From NCBI GenBank assembly GCA_934718135.1, contig CAKUZW010000001.1, positions 372,001 to 436,000 on the forward strand: DNA of 64,000 nucleotides, written 5' to 3'. This DNA comes from an uncultured Candidatus Melainabacteria bacterium. GTDB lineage: Bacteria; Cyanobacteriota; Vampirovibrionia; Gastranaerophilales; Gastranaerophilaceae. The notes below the pieces were generated by a model. The model saw only the letters and a program-made list of their open reading frames with translations. It ran no database searches and was not told the origin of the DNA. A program made the position numbers and the translations under genes. Shown here piece after piece: positions 27,601 to 35,644 of the stretch. The number at the start of each line of letters is the position of its first letter. Position 1 is the stretch's first letter.

Positions 27601-28625
27601 AGGCTGAACTTCAAGCAAAGAAAGAACAAGAAATTGCTGATAAATTAAAGGCAAAAGAAGAGGCAAAACAAGCAAAACTTGACGAAAAAAATGCTAAGCT
27701 TGAAGAAATTGCACAATTAAAAGCACAAAAAGAAGCAGATAAAAATGCAAAAATTGAAGCTAAAAAAGACACTCTTGCGAAGAAACTTGAAGAAAAGGCT
27801 ACTGCAAAACAACAGCAAAAAGAAGCTAAAGAACAACTTTTGGCGGATAAATTAGCACAAAAACAGGCAAAAGCTGAAGCGAAAGCAAAACAACTTGAAG
27901 AAGTTAAACTTCAAAAAGAACAAGCCAAAGCTGAAAAAATTAAATCAATTGAAGATAAAAAAGCTGCCACAAAAAATGCAAAACAATCTGCCAAGCTTGC
28001 AAAAGAACAAAAATTGGCAGAAGCAAAAGAAGCAAAGCAGGTGGCAATTTTAGCAAAACAAGAAGCGAAAAAGACGGAAAAAGAACAGCTTGCTCAGTTA
28101 AAAGCTCAAAGGTTAGAGGCTCAAAAAGAAGCCAATGCAAGAAAAATTGAGGCTCAAACTTTAGCAAAACAACAAAAACTTGAAGCAAAAGAAAAACTTC
28201 AAGCTCAAAAAGATGAAACAGTGCGAGCTGCGATTGCGGAGAAGGCAAAAACGGATGTTCAAAAGCTTTCTACCGTGCAATCAGATTCCTCTGAAAAAGA
28301 AGTTAAGCTAAAAAAAGAAAAGAAAAAATTCTCATTAAAAGAGTTTTTCTCAAAATTTAAAAAGCAAAAGACTGAAAAAGCAGAAGTTCCGGAGGTTGAA
28401 ACTCCTCAAACTCAGAAAATGGATGGTTTAAGGCTGAAAAAAGAAGAGGTAAAATCTAAAGAACTTAAGCAAAAACTCCAAACTCAAAAGCCAAAGAATG
28501 AAGAAAAAGCTCTTGAACCGAGTAAGGAAACAAAAAATCGTTTTGCAAAAGTGTCTGGCGATAATTCGGAAGTTTATGTAAAGACAGATAGAGATAAAAA
28601 AATAATTAAAAAACTTGAACAATAA
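24609..28625 (+). CDS. Secreted or lipid-anchored TPR protein with long TolA-like coiled coil
   Basis: This 1338-aa protein starts at the ATG 24609 (a TTG at 24579 would misplace the signal). The N-terminus, KKKICIFMFLMALGAC, can be read as a lipoprotein signal (L-G-A-C lipobox) or as a type I signal cleaved after 'FAMA'. Residues about 40-480 contain TPR repeats, for example 'YKLRGDCFYALRQYVLAQKD', 'GHYLMGVSLVGLDKENEAID' and 'YYIGLNELQIGNTDLAINNF'. Residues about 560-910 are Pro/Glu/Val-rich linker. Residues about 930-1220 are an almost uninterrupted Lys/Ala/Glu/Gln coiled coil like that of TolA. The tail is basic (KKEKKKFSLKEFFSKFKKQK). The design suggests an envelope-spanning scaffold. It is monocistronic with its own terminator. 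No family name can be given for the whole. Confidence 0.8.
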   Translation: MDKNKKKICIFMFLMALGACNFAMADDAVTSAADSVLTIDEQQIKGNKDSFDKAVECMDKKDFQSAIVYLTAYISSKPKKYEAYKLRGDCFYALRQYVLAQKDFQSAIDIKTSDDKFVTNTKVIGAVVLGADKQEQLQNPELGNLYGKLMYAQKALNNPAYETSYSKAVEYNSHIYLPQPKKSDIAQINCPQKYGKVLNPQGVDEYIYGAVEDIEKQHFNEAVYKVQYLTLNYPKYYLGHYLMGVSLVGLDKENEAIDSFNNALANNPYDFESMASLGEIYFNNAEKTFSQTDSKKSIDYFNKALKYNPHCYLYYYYIGLNELQIGNTDLAINNFNKAIKFNINDYNSRYYRAIAQYIKGDYNSVIDECTRLLYRHVSNYNSVLYLRALAQYKLGNSEKAVADIEKIQTGVEDIYNADVRNISPKEKTLDNYLYYLKSKILKDQGFGVKTDLLKALQNPIIAKLYQVENATSSYEKSLSGESISLSDYKNFDNFYKSRLPQILQGGLSISLDDIDNQYDYIRTTFDDLGISFVYTNPDYKMTTMDDFVYKKYSSKLSQEDRASLLAQIPQDVKQDVQEAKPLLTATTNQLDMLPNDSKPSIAQVLASQSLGAVITAAFDNNIQQPKVDVVAIQPKPVATEEIPPVVSEILNEDNHPVVQKEEPKVVANVEPVKTNAPKADESLKKSEPTKIVADEIKQTPDFTVSYKNVEPETIQAEDKIAQVQPPEILPTKNGEPSLKEPDSKFGHPEVKSQPKINEKHADVNPKDFDLIHNQAPQISDDDEIVELPPENYMTDIEMALANKPYTLKNPTQVESGFSGLNVQKEEPANSVVSQEDVKVSGVSKDEVEKEAPQIVLPEKASNKLAKKEAVPVVLVPQLDAPKSDVEKTIETKEASIAEKSEVETDKAEQPQPTSQLALRPQVAIDEDVQTQDKADDITVEKLMDSKKLADKAEKDKIKADKLAAIELAKQQKIEEKEKIKAGKEAVKQAKLDAKNKLKAELQAKKEQEIADKLKAKEEAKQAKLDEKNAKLEEIAQLKAQKEADKNAKIEAKKDTLAKKLEEKATAKQQQKEAKEQLLADKLAQKQAKAEAKAKQLEEVKLQKEQAKAEKIKSIEDKKAATKNAKQSAKLAKEQKLAEAKEAKQVAILAKQEAKKTEKEQLAQLKAQRLEAQKEANARKIEAQTLAKQQKLEAKEKLQAQKDETVRAAIAEKAKTDVQKLSTVQSDSSEKEVKLKKEKKKFSLKEFFSKFKKQKTEKAEVPEVETPQTQKMDGLRLKKEEVKSKELKQKLQTQKPKNEEKALEPSKETKNRFAKVSGDNSEVYVKTDRDKKIIKKLEQ

Positions 28626-28632
28626 AAAGAAG

Positions 28633-28656
28633 AGGTGCATTTGATTGCACCTTTTA
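28633..28656 (+). terminator. Terminator after the TPR protein
   Basis: AGGTGCA (28633-28639) and TGCACCT (28646-28652) form a stem followed by TTTT. Confidence 0.7.
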
Positions 28657-28688
28657 ATCTATCTTGTTTATTTTTTGATAATTTTGTA

Positions 28689-28865
28689 TTAGCCAAAAAG
28701 TTCATTTAGTTTTTGAGCTATAAGATTATCGTTTACTGTTTTGGTATATGTATTCAAAGCAAGATTTCTATCACATTCTTTAGCCAATTCTTTAGCGATA
28801 GCTAGTTTCGGTATAAGACCGGTTTCTTTTTGTAAATTTTGTTTTACTTGTTCTCCAATTTGTCC
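28689..28865 (-). pseudogene. Remnant open frame without a normal start, about 58 codons
   Basis: On the minus strand, directly downstream of the MarR gene, an open frame reads GQIGEQVKQNLQKETGLIPK and ends 'IAQKLNELFG' before a stop at 28689. It is preceded by an in-frame TAA and has no ATG or GTG; the only starts would be ATT or a late TTG. The composition is protein-like (amphipathic helices), so I read it as the 3' remnant of a decayed gene. The parent gene was not identified. Confidence 0.35.
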
Positions 28866-28882
28866 TTATTAAAGTTTTTATA

Positions 28883-29362
28883 TTACTTCAATTTTACGTC
28901 AACTATTGTTGAGATAATCTCTCTATATTTTTTTAAATATTTAATAAAATGCTTTAAGTCTTCTTCTGAAAATTCTTGATAAATTTTATCTTTAATTTTC
29001 AGAAATTCGGCATTCCCTTTTTTAAATATCTTTTGACCTTGTTGTGTTACTTCGTTTCTTTTAATTATAATATTATTTTTTGTGTCGGCAATTCTTTTAA
29101 TCAGTCCTCTTTCTTCCATGTCATTGAGGATTTTGCCAACGTGTGCTTTACCTTTGAATAGCAGTTTTGCAAGTTCTGTTTGAGAAATATCGGGATTGTA
29201 ATGCAGTGCATAAAGGATTGTGAATTCATCAGGAGAGCAACATCCTGTTATTTTTTTTGCTTGAAATTCTCTTCTGAATGATTTATTAAAATTTGCGGTA
29301 TAATCTATTTGATATGCCAAATTTGTTTCTAATTCATTAAATGCAGACTCGTTTTCTTCCAT
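28883..29362 (-). CDS. MarR-family transcriptional regulator of the divergent efflux operon
   Basis: This 159-aa winged-helix protein begins at the ATG 29362, which has AAAGGAAACAGGT in front; an in-frame extension to 29437 has no support. The recognition helix region is 'ISQTELAKLLFKGKAHVGKI', followed by the wing, 'RGLIKRIADTKNNIIIKRNEV'. Flanking helices form the dimer interface. A Cys pair (GCCSPDE) just before the DNA-binding domain could be a redox or metal sensor, but this is speculation. The gene is divergent from the RND efflux operon, 143 bp away, the usual arrangement for a ligand-released local repressor. Confidence 0.9.
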   Translation of the reverse strand: MEENESAFNELETNLAYQIDYTANFNKSFRREFQAKKITGCCSPDEFTILYALHYNPDISQTELAKLLFKGKAHVGKILNDMEERGLIKRIADTKNNIIIKRNEVTQQGQKIFKKGNAEFLKIKDKIYQEFSEEDLKHFIKYLKKYREIISTIVDVKLK

Positions 29363-29382
29363 ACCTGTTTCCTTTTCAACCC

Positions 29383-29459
29383 GTACCAATTCTAATTGTA
29401 CTATGTATGGAGTATAAATGCAATCCCGGATTGACAAGTTTTTTAATATAAATTATTAT
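29383..29459 (+). promoter_or_regulatory. Divergent promoter region of the efflux operon with possible MarR operator
   Basis: TTGACA (29431-29436), 17 bp, TATTAT (29454-29459) is a strong promoter towards the efflux genes. An opposing -10 (TATACT on the minus strand, 29411-29416) faces the MarR gene. The near-palindrome GTACCAATTCTAATTGTAC (29383-29401) lies in the MarR leader and is a candidate operator. Confidence 0.55.
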
Positions 29460-29505
29460 TACCGTGGAAAATTCTACCTTGAAATAAGATAAACTGGAGA
29501 GAGAA

Positions 29506-30699
29506 ATGAAATTTAAAATGACAAGAAAACAGATGGCTATTGCCGTTCTATTAGTGATTATAATTCCTATTATATATAACAAAGTATCAGGGGTAATCGG
29601 CGGATTGTTGCAACGTCAGGCAATGATGATGCCAAAAGAAGTTGTTACTGATAATCCGAATATGGAAGAAATCAATGTATCCGCAGAATCAACAGGCAGA
29701 GTTGAAGCTAAGTATTCTGTTGATATTATTGCAAGGGTTTCAGGCTTTTTATTGAAAAAATATTTTAAAGAAGGCGATTTTGTACACAAAGGTCAAATGT
29801 TATTCCAAATTGACCCGAAAGAATATCAATTGGAAGTAAATAATTCTTCTGCAACAGTTAATCAATATAGTGCGTTGTTAAAAAATTCTCAACAAGAATT
29901 GAATAGAGCAAATGCATTAATAAAAGAGGATTTAATAAGCCATTCTGATGTGGATTCTAGTGTTGCAGCTCGAAATCAAAACCGTGCACTTTTAGACTCT
30001 GCTCAACAAAAATTGGCTCTTGCAAGGGTAAATTTAAGCTATACTTCAATAAAATCTCCAATTGAAGGTAGAATTGGTAAGGTTAATATAACAGAAGGAA
30101 ATTATGTTACTCCGACTTCTGGTTCTTTAGTTAATATTTCAAGTACAAATCCGGTTTATGTGTCTTTTAGTTTAAAATCAAGTGATTTTGTAAAACTTTT
30201 GAGAGCCAGTGACAGATTTAAAGATGTTCAAGTTAAAATTCAATTTGATAACGGTACTTGGTATGACAAAATCGGCAAAGTTGATTTTGTAGATAACCAA
30301 ATTGATAAAAATTCAGGTTCTATCTCAATGAGAGCAACTTTTGACAACTCTAAAAATTGGTTAGTTCCGGGTGATTATATGAAAGTTAAATTAATTGCTC
30401 CGAGAAAAATTTCTTATATGACAGTTCCTCAATCTTGTACAAAAGGGGATGCTATGAGTGGGTATTATGTTTGGACTATTAAAAATGATAAAAAAGATAA
30501 AACAGGTTTAAAAGTTGTAGAAAGAAAAGATATTAAGGTATCTGATGTTATTAATAACAATTGGATTGTTGATAGCGGACTTAATAAGAATGACAGTGTT
30601 GTAGTGTCAGGTATTCAAAATATTGCAGCAGAAGGTCAAAAAGTTAAGATTATTGATGCGGAAACTTACGCTAAAAAAGAAGCAGCAGGTAAAGAATAG
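29506..30699 (+). CDS. RND efflux periplasmic adaptor (membrane fusion protein)
   Basis: This 397-aa protein bridges the inner-membrane RND pump and the outer-membrane channel. It has an N-terminal membrane anchor (residues about 7-23), lipoyl half-motifs around 'VDIIARVSGFLLKKYFKEGD' and 'SYTSIKSPIEGRIGKVNITEG', an alpha-hairpin between them (about 115-170), a beta-barrel ('VYVSFSLKSSDFVKLL') and a membrane-proximal domain. The order is that of AcrA/MexA-type HlyD-family adaptors. The gene is first in a three-gene operon; the stop overlaps the GTG start of the pump gene by one base. Confidence 0.95.
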   Translation: MKFKMTRKQMAIAVLLVIIIPIIYNKVSGVIGGLLQRQAMMMPKEVVTDNPNMEEINVSAESTGRVEAKYSVDIIARVSGFLLKKYFKEGDFVHKGQMLFQIDPKEYQLEVNNSSATVNQYSALLKNSQQELNRANALIKEDLISHSDVDSSVAARNQNRALLDSAQQKLALARVNLSYTSIKSPIEGRIGKVNITEGNYVTPTSGSLVNISSTNPVYVSFSLKSSDFVKLLRASDRFKDVQVKIQFDNGTWYDKIGKVDFVDNQIDKNSGSISMRATFDNSKNWLVPGDYMKVKLIAPRKISYMTVPQSCTKGDAMSGYYVWTIKNDKKDKTGLKVVERKDIKVSDVINNNWIVDSGLNKNDSVVVSGIQNIAAEGQKVKIIDAETYAKKEAAGKE

Positions 30700-33600
30700 T
30701 GAAAAAAATATTTGATAAAGATAAATTATACTTTTTTATACAAAAGCCAAGATTTGCACTTGTAATTTCAATCTGTATTGTGATTGTCGGATTGATTTCA
30801 ATGTTCAGTTTAAAACAGGAGAGTTATCCTGATGTAACACCTCCGCAAGTTCAAGTTAGTGCTAATTACCAAGGTGCGAGTGCTGAAGTTATTGAGTCTT
30901 CTATTGCAACGGTTTTAGAAAATAAATTGAACGGGGTTGAAAATCTTTCATATATGTCATCAACTTCTTATGACGGAAGTTATTCTTTGACGATGTATTT
31001 TAAGGTTGGTTCTGATAAAAACATTAACCTGATGAACGTACAAAACAGAATTCAACAAGTTCAATCTCAATTGCCTGAGGATGTTCAAAGAACAGGTGTT
31101 ACCGCTATCAGTAGGTCTTCAGGTTCGGGTGCTTTAATTTTAACTTTGTATCCTGAATCAGGAAATTGGTCACAATTGGATTTAACCAATTATGGTTCTA
31201 TATATATTAAAGATGAATTGAAACGTGTAGATGGTGTTGCAGATATCAACGTTTATGGTGCCGGAGATTACTCAATGAGAGTTTGGCTTGACCCGCAAAA
31301 AATGGCAGGACTTAATGTTTCAACAAGCGAAATTAAAACTGCTATTTCTAACCAAAACACTCAGGTAACAGCAGGTGCTTTAGGTGCTTTACCTACAGAT
31401 GATCCGCAAGCACTTCAACTCACATTGAAAACTAACGGTAGATTATCTGATGCAAAAGAATTTGAAAATATAATTATTCGCTCAAATATGGACGGTTCAA
31501 ATATTCGATTGAAAGATGTTGCTCGTGTTGAATTAGGTGCTCAATCTTATTCGAATTTAGGTTTGGTTAATGGGAAACCTTCTGCAATTGTTATGGTTTC
31601 TCAGTTGCCTGATGCTAACGTTATTAATATGTCAAAAGCAGTTCATAAAAAAATTGATGAACTGAATTCCAGAATGACAAACGGTATCAAAATTATGACG
31701 ATTAAGGATGATGCTGATTATATTCAAGAGTCAATGCATGAAGTTGAATTCACAATTCTTTTGACTGCATTAATCGTTGTTTTGATTATTTTCTTGTTCT
31801 TAGGTGACGGGATGGCAACACTTGTACCTTGTGCAACAATTCCGGTATCGTTAGTCGGAACATTTTTTGCTTTGCAAGCATTGGGAATGTCAATCAATTT
31901 GTTGTCATTGTTTGCTTTAGTATTAGCAGTTGGTGTTGTAGTTGATGATGCTATTGTTGTAATTGAAAATGTAAAACGACATTTGGATGAAGGTAAATCT
32001 GCTATCATTGCTACTCAATTGACAATGGAAGAAGTTGGACCTTCTTTAGTTGCAATGGCATTAGTTTTAATGGCTGTATTTGTTCCTATCGGATTTATGG
32101 GCGGTATGACAGGGGTTATGTATAAACAGTTTGCTGTTTGTATTGCTGTTTCAATTGCTATTTCTGCAATTTGTGCACTTACTCTTTCTCCTGCAATGTG
32201 TTCTCACTTTTTAGGACAAAAGAAAGAAGACAAACCCGCAAAAACTCCGTTAGGAGAGCATCTTAAACATATTCAATCAAGAATTTCTGCTAAAACAGAT
32301 GTAATAGTTAAAAAATTCAATGAAGGTTTTGATAAAGTTGAAGATTTCTATATGGAATATGTTAGAAAATTTGTTTATGACAAAAAACTTTTAATTACAT
32401 TCTATTTAGTAATTGTTGCTTTGACTTTAATTTCATTCAAAACTATTTCGACAGGTTTCATTCCGGATGAAGATCAAGGTGTTTTGCTTGCAAGTATAAC
32501 ATTACCGGATGGGGCGTCACTATCAAGGACCGAAGAAGTTGCAACAAAATTTGTTGACGAGGTTAAACATATAGACGGTGTTGATGCTAGTAAATTGACA
32601 ATCTTTGGCGGTAATGGTGCAACAAACTCTGCAACTGCGATTATACAGTTGAATGATTATGCTGATAGAAAAGTCGGCCCTATTGAGTGGGTAAAACGCA
32701 AAATTCAAGGTCGTCCGACAAATCTTTCTCATACTGCAATTCTTTCTCAAATCAGACAAATTGCAGGTAATACAAAAGAAGCTTCAATTATGGCTTTTTC
32801 ACCTCCTGCAATTATGGGTATGAGTATGATGGGCGGTTTTGAGTTCCAAATGTTATCTCAAGGTGATTATACCGCTCAGGATTTGGAAAAATGGGCTAAT
32901 AAATTGGTTGCTGCTGCAAATCAAGACCCAAGTTTATCCAGTGTTAATACTTCATTCCAAGCTAATGTTCCTCAATATATTGTTGATATTGATTATGAAA
33001 GAGCTTTGGCACAAGATGTTGATTTGCAAGAATTGTATTCAACCTTATCTTCAATGCTCGGAACATATTATGTAAATGATTTCAATAAATATGGTAGAGT
33101 ATTCAAGGTTCAATTGCAGGCAGAAAGCAGATTTAGAGATAAAGCTACTGATTTATCCGGAATTTATGTGAAAAATAAAAACGGTGTTCAAGTTCCTGTT
33201 TTATCTATCGTAACACTTGAACAAACCGTTGGTACAGCTTCAATTTCCAGATACAACCAGTATGAATCTGTTCAAATTCAAGGTCAACAAGCATCAGGCA
33301 AGAGTTCTGGTGATGCGATGAAAGCGATGGAACAAGTTGCAAGAAAAGTATTGCCGTCTGATATGACATTTGATTGGTCAGGTACTTCTGCCCAAGAAAA
33401 ACAAGCTTCAGGACAAACAATTGTAATTGTTGCAATGGCGTTAGTTTTTGTATATTTGTTCTTGGTTGCATTATACGAAAGTTATACAATACCGGTTGCA
33501 GTATTGTTGATTTCTCCGGTTGCGGCTTTAGGAGCTTTGCTATTCCAAATGATGATTAACCAATCTTTTGATATTTATTCTCAGGTTGGTATGATTACAT

Positions 33601-33953
33601 TGATTGGTTTGGCTGCAAAACAGTCTATTTTGATTGTCGAATTTGCAAAAGAGGCTCATGAAAAACAGGGTTTATCAGTAAAAGAAGCTGCTGTTAGTGC
33701 TGCGAAATTGAGATTTAGGGCAATTATGATGACTGAACTTGCATTTATTATTGGTGTATTGCCTATGATATTCGCATCGGGAGCCGGTGCAAATTCAAGA
33801 ATTTCAGTTGGTTCTACCGTATTTGGTGGTATGGTTGCCGCTTGTACGTTAGGTGCTGTTATGACTCCGGGGTTCTATGTTCTTGTTCAAGAATTTGTAG
33901 ATAAATTCCCTAAAAAAGAAATTACCGATAAAGATTTGGAGATAGATGAGTAA
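30699..33953 (+). CDS. RND multidrug efflux pump, HAE1 type
   Basis: This 1084-aa inner-membrane proton/drug antiporter (AcrB type) has twelve membrane segments and two large periplasmic loops. The proton-relay aspartates are present in TM4 (GVVVDDAIVVIENV), as is the TM10 lysine (GLAAKQSILIVEFAKE). Motif 'PCATIPVSLVGTFFALQALG' and the 'GFIPDEDQG' docking-loop start are conserved. The hydrophilic insert around residues 505-550 (KKEDKPAKTP...) is somewhat longer than in AcrB. The start is GTG overlapping the adaptor stop. The HAE1 signature favours hydrophobic drugs or bile-like compounds over metals, which suits a gut bacterium; the actual substrate is inferred. Confidence 0.97.
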   Translation: MKKIFDKDKLYFFIQKPRFALVISICIVIVGLISMFSLKQESYPDVTPPQVQVSANYQGASAEVIESSIATVLENKLNGVENLSYMSSTSYDGSYSLTMYFKVGSDKNINLMNVQNRIQQVQSQLPEDVQRTGVTAISRSSGSGALILTLYPESGNWSQLDLTNYGSIYIKDELKRVDGVADINVYGAGDYSMRVWLDPQKMAGLNVSTSEIKTAISNQNTQVTAGALGALPTDDPQALQLTLKTNGRLSDAKEFENIIIRSNMDGSNIRLKDVARVELGAQSYSNLGLVNGKPSAIVMVSQLPDANVINMSKAVHKKIDELNSRMTNGIKIMTIKDDADYIQESMHEVEFTILLTALIVVLIIFLFLGDGMATLVPCATIPVSLVGTFFALQALGMSINLLSLFALVLAVGVVVDDAIVVIENVKRHLDEGKSAIIATQLTMEEVGPSLVAMALVLMAVFVPIGFMGGMTGVMYKQFAVCIAVSIAISAICALTLSPAMCSHFLGQKKEDKPAKTPLGEHLKHIQSRISAKTDVIVKKFNEGFDKVEDFYMEYVRKFVYDKKLLITFYLVIVALTLISFKTISTGFIPDEDQGVLLASITLPDGASLSRTEEVATKFVDEVKHIDGVDASKLTIFGGNGATNSATAIIQLNDYADRKVGPIEWVKRKIQGRPTNLSHTAILSQIRQIAGNTKEASIMAFSPPAIMGMSMMGGFEFQMLSQGDYTAQDLEKWANKLVAAANQDPSLSSVNTSFQANVPQYIVDIDYERALAQDVDLQELYSTLSSMLGTYYVNDFNKYGRVFKVQLQAESRFRDKATDLSGIYVKNKNGVQVPVLSIVTLEQTVGTASISRYNQYESVQIQGQQASGKSSGDAMKAMEQVARKVLPSDMTFDWSGTSAQEKQASGQTIVIVAMALVFVYLFLVALYESYTIPVAVLLISPVAALGALLFQMMINQSFDIYSQVGMITLIGLAAKQSILIVEFAKEAHEKQGLSVKEAAVSAAKLRFRAIMMTELAFIIGVLPMIFASGAGANSRISVGSTVFGGMVAACTLGAVMTPGFYVLVQEFVDKFPKKEITDKDLEIDE

Positions 33954-35470
33954 TGAAAAAGGTATTTAATATAGTTTTAATTGCTTCAGTTTTGGTATTG
34001 AGTTCAAATTTTGCAATGGCTAAAAAATCAAAAAATATTGATAATTCACTTGTTGCAAAAAAGGATAAAGAAATTCAAATTGTCGATGAGAAAAATCAAA
34101 AGGTTAATCAGCGGACTGAAATTAAACGACTTCAATCTAATGAAAAAACTCGAGTAAATACTTCGAAAGAAGCCGAGGGAATGTATGAAACAAAATTCCC
34201 GACAATTGACAGTAATATTCAATATAATGATATTGGACCTGTAACTTTGGCTGATTGTATAAAGCTTGCAATTACTCACAATCCGACAATTATGGCCGCA
34301 ATCAGTAATTCTGAAATTTATAAATCACGAATTGGGCAAGCTTGGTCAAATTACTTTCCGACTTTGAGTGCCGGTGTGAGTTATTCCAGAAACGATATGC
34401 TGAATACTATGGGCGGAAATTTCTCTCGAATGATGGTTCAAAAATACGATATGTATTATGTTCCGACAATTTCCGCAAATATGCTATTATTCGATTTTGG
34501 TAAGACAAAATCTGCCGCAGATACCGCAAGAAGAACTTATGAATCTTCAAGATATGACGCGGAAACAAGTATTGAACTTGTAATTTATAATGTTAAAGTT
34601 GCGTATTACAATATGTTGTTTGCAAAAAAACAAAAAGAAGTCTACGAAGAAACAGTTAAGGATTTTGAACTTCAACTAAAACAAGCAAGAGCATATTATG
34701 ATATTGGTAAAAAGGCAAAAATTGATGTTACTTACGCTGAATATAACTTAGGAAAAGCAAAATTAAACTTAATTAAAGCGAAGAATACTTTAGAATTGGC
34801 ATCTGTAGAACTTGCTAATGCTATGGGTATTCCGGAGTATGCGAATGCTATTTTGAAAGATTCAATGAATACAAAAGAATATTCAGTTAATTTTCCGGAC
34901 TTAATCAAAACTGCGGAATCAACTCGTCCGTCATTGCTTTCTGCTAAAAAACAAATGGATGCAGCAGAACTAAATGTTCGTAGTGCAAAGAGAGCTTTTA
35001 CTCCTGATATCGGGGCTTTTGGTTCTTATCAACATGGTGGTAGAAAAATTAATTCAGATTACGGTTATCAAGTAGGGTTGCAATTGCAGTATTCAAACTT
35101 GAATATGATGTATTTGAAAAAACAAATTGATGAAGCGACTGCGACTTACAAAAAATCTGTTGCAGATTACGAAAAAGCAAGACAGGATGTTTATTTGGAT
35201 GTAAAAAGTGCTTATATCAATTTGATGAATTCAAGAGATGGAATTGGGGTTGCAAAACTCGCTCTTCAACAAGCAAAAGAACAACAATACCAAGCATTTA
35301 GACGTTATCAGGTCGGTTTGGAAGATTCAATTGTTGTAAAAGATTCAGAAAATACATATTTGAATGCACAACTGGATTATTACTCTACTGTACTACAATA
35401 CAATGTAAATGCAGCAGAGCTTGAACGTGTAATCGGTGCTCCAATTATAAGTACAAATAAAGACCTGTAA
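33953..35470 (+). CDS. TolC-family outer-membrane channel of the RND system
   Basis: This 505-aa protein has a signal peptide (ending near FAMA, residue 23), a Lys-rich stretch of about 50 residues that is unusual for the family, and then the TolC fold. Structural duplication is visible: helices around 'LADCIKLAITHNPTIMAAIS' and 'YYNMLFAKKQKEVYEETVKD' in the first half, and 'PSLLSAKKQMDAAELNVRSA' and 'AYINLMNSRDGIGVAKLALQ' in the second. The ATG overlaps the pump stop (TAATG), giving a translationally coupled adaptor-pump-channel operon that ends at the terminator 35502-35538. Confidence 0.95.
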   Translation: MKKVFNIVLIASVLVLSSNFAMAKKSKNIDNSLVAKKDKEIQIVDEKNQKVNQRTEIKRLQSNEKTRVNTSKEAEGMYETKFPTIDSNIQYNDIGPVTLADCIKLAITHNPTIMAAISNSEIYKSRIGQAWSNYFPTLSAGVSYSRNDMLNTMGGNFSRMMVQKYDMYYVPTISANMLLFDFGKTKSAADTARRTYESSRYDAETSIELVIYNVKVAYYNMLFAKKQKEVYEETVKDFELQLKQARAYYDIGKKAKIDVTYAEYNLGKAKLNLIKAKNTLELASVELANAMGIPEYANAILKDSMNTKEYSVNFPDLIKTAESTRPSLLSAKKQMDAAELNVRSAKRAFTPDIGAFGSYQHGGRKINSDYGYQVGLQLQYSNLNMMYLKKQIDEATATYKKSVADYEKARQDVYLDVKSAYINLMNSRDGIGVAKLALQQAKEQQYQAFRRYQVGLEDSIVVKDSENTYLNAQLDYYSTVLQYNVNAAELERVIGAPIISTNKDL

Positions 35471-35501
35471 TTCACTATTTAAGGTGCTTTCAAGAAATGT
35501 A

Positions 35502-35538
35502 AAATAAGAATTTGTGATAACAAATTCTTATTTTTTTT
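35502..35538 (+). terminator. Terminator of the efflux operon
   Basis: AAATAAGAATTTG (35502-35514) and CAAATTCTTATTT (35521-35533) form a perfect stem with a six-base loop, followed by a T run. Confidence 0.9.
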
Positions 35539-35644
35539 AGCTAAATTTTCGTTTCCTGCTATTAGCCATTTGGCTAATTTATTTATTAACCTAATGATTA
35601 TATCCTAATAATGTAATCAGATTTGAGGTAAGGAGAAGATTTAG

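Noticed and set aside
27940..28248. Leu/Phe-rich open frame antisense to the coiled-coil gene
   Set aside because: Mirror image of the Lys/Glu/Ala codons of the coiled coil; no start signals.
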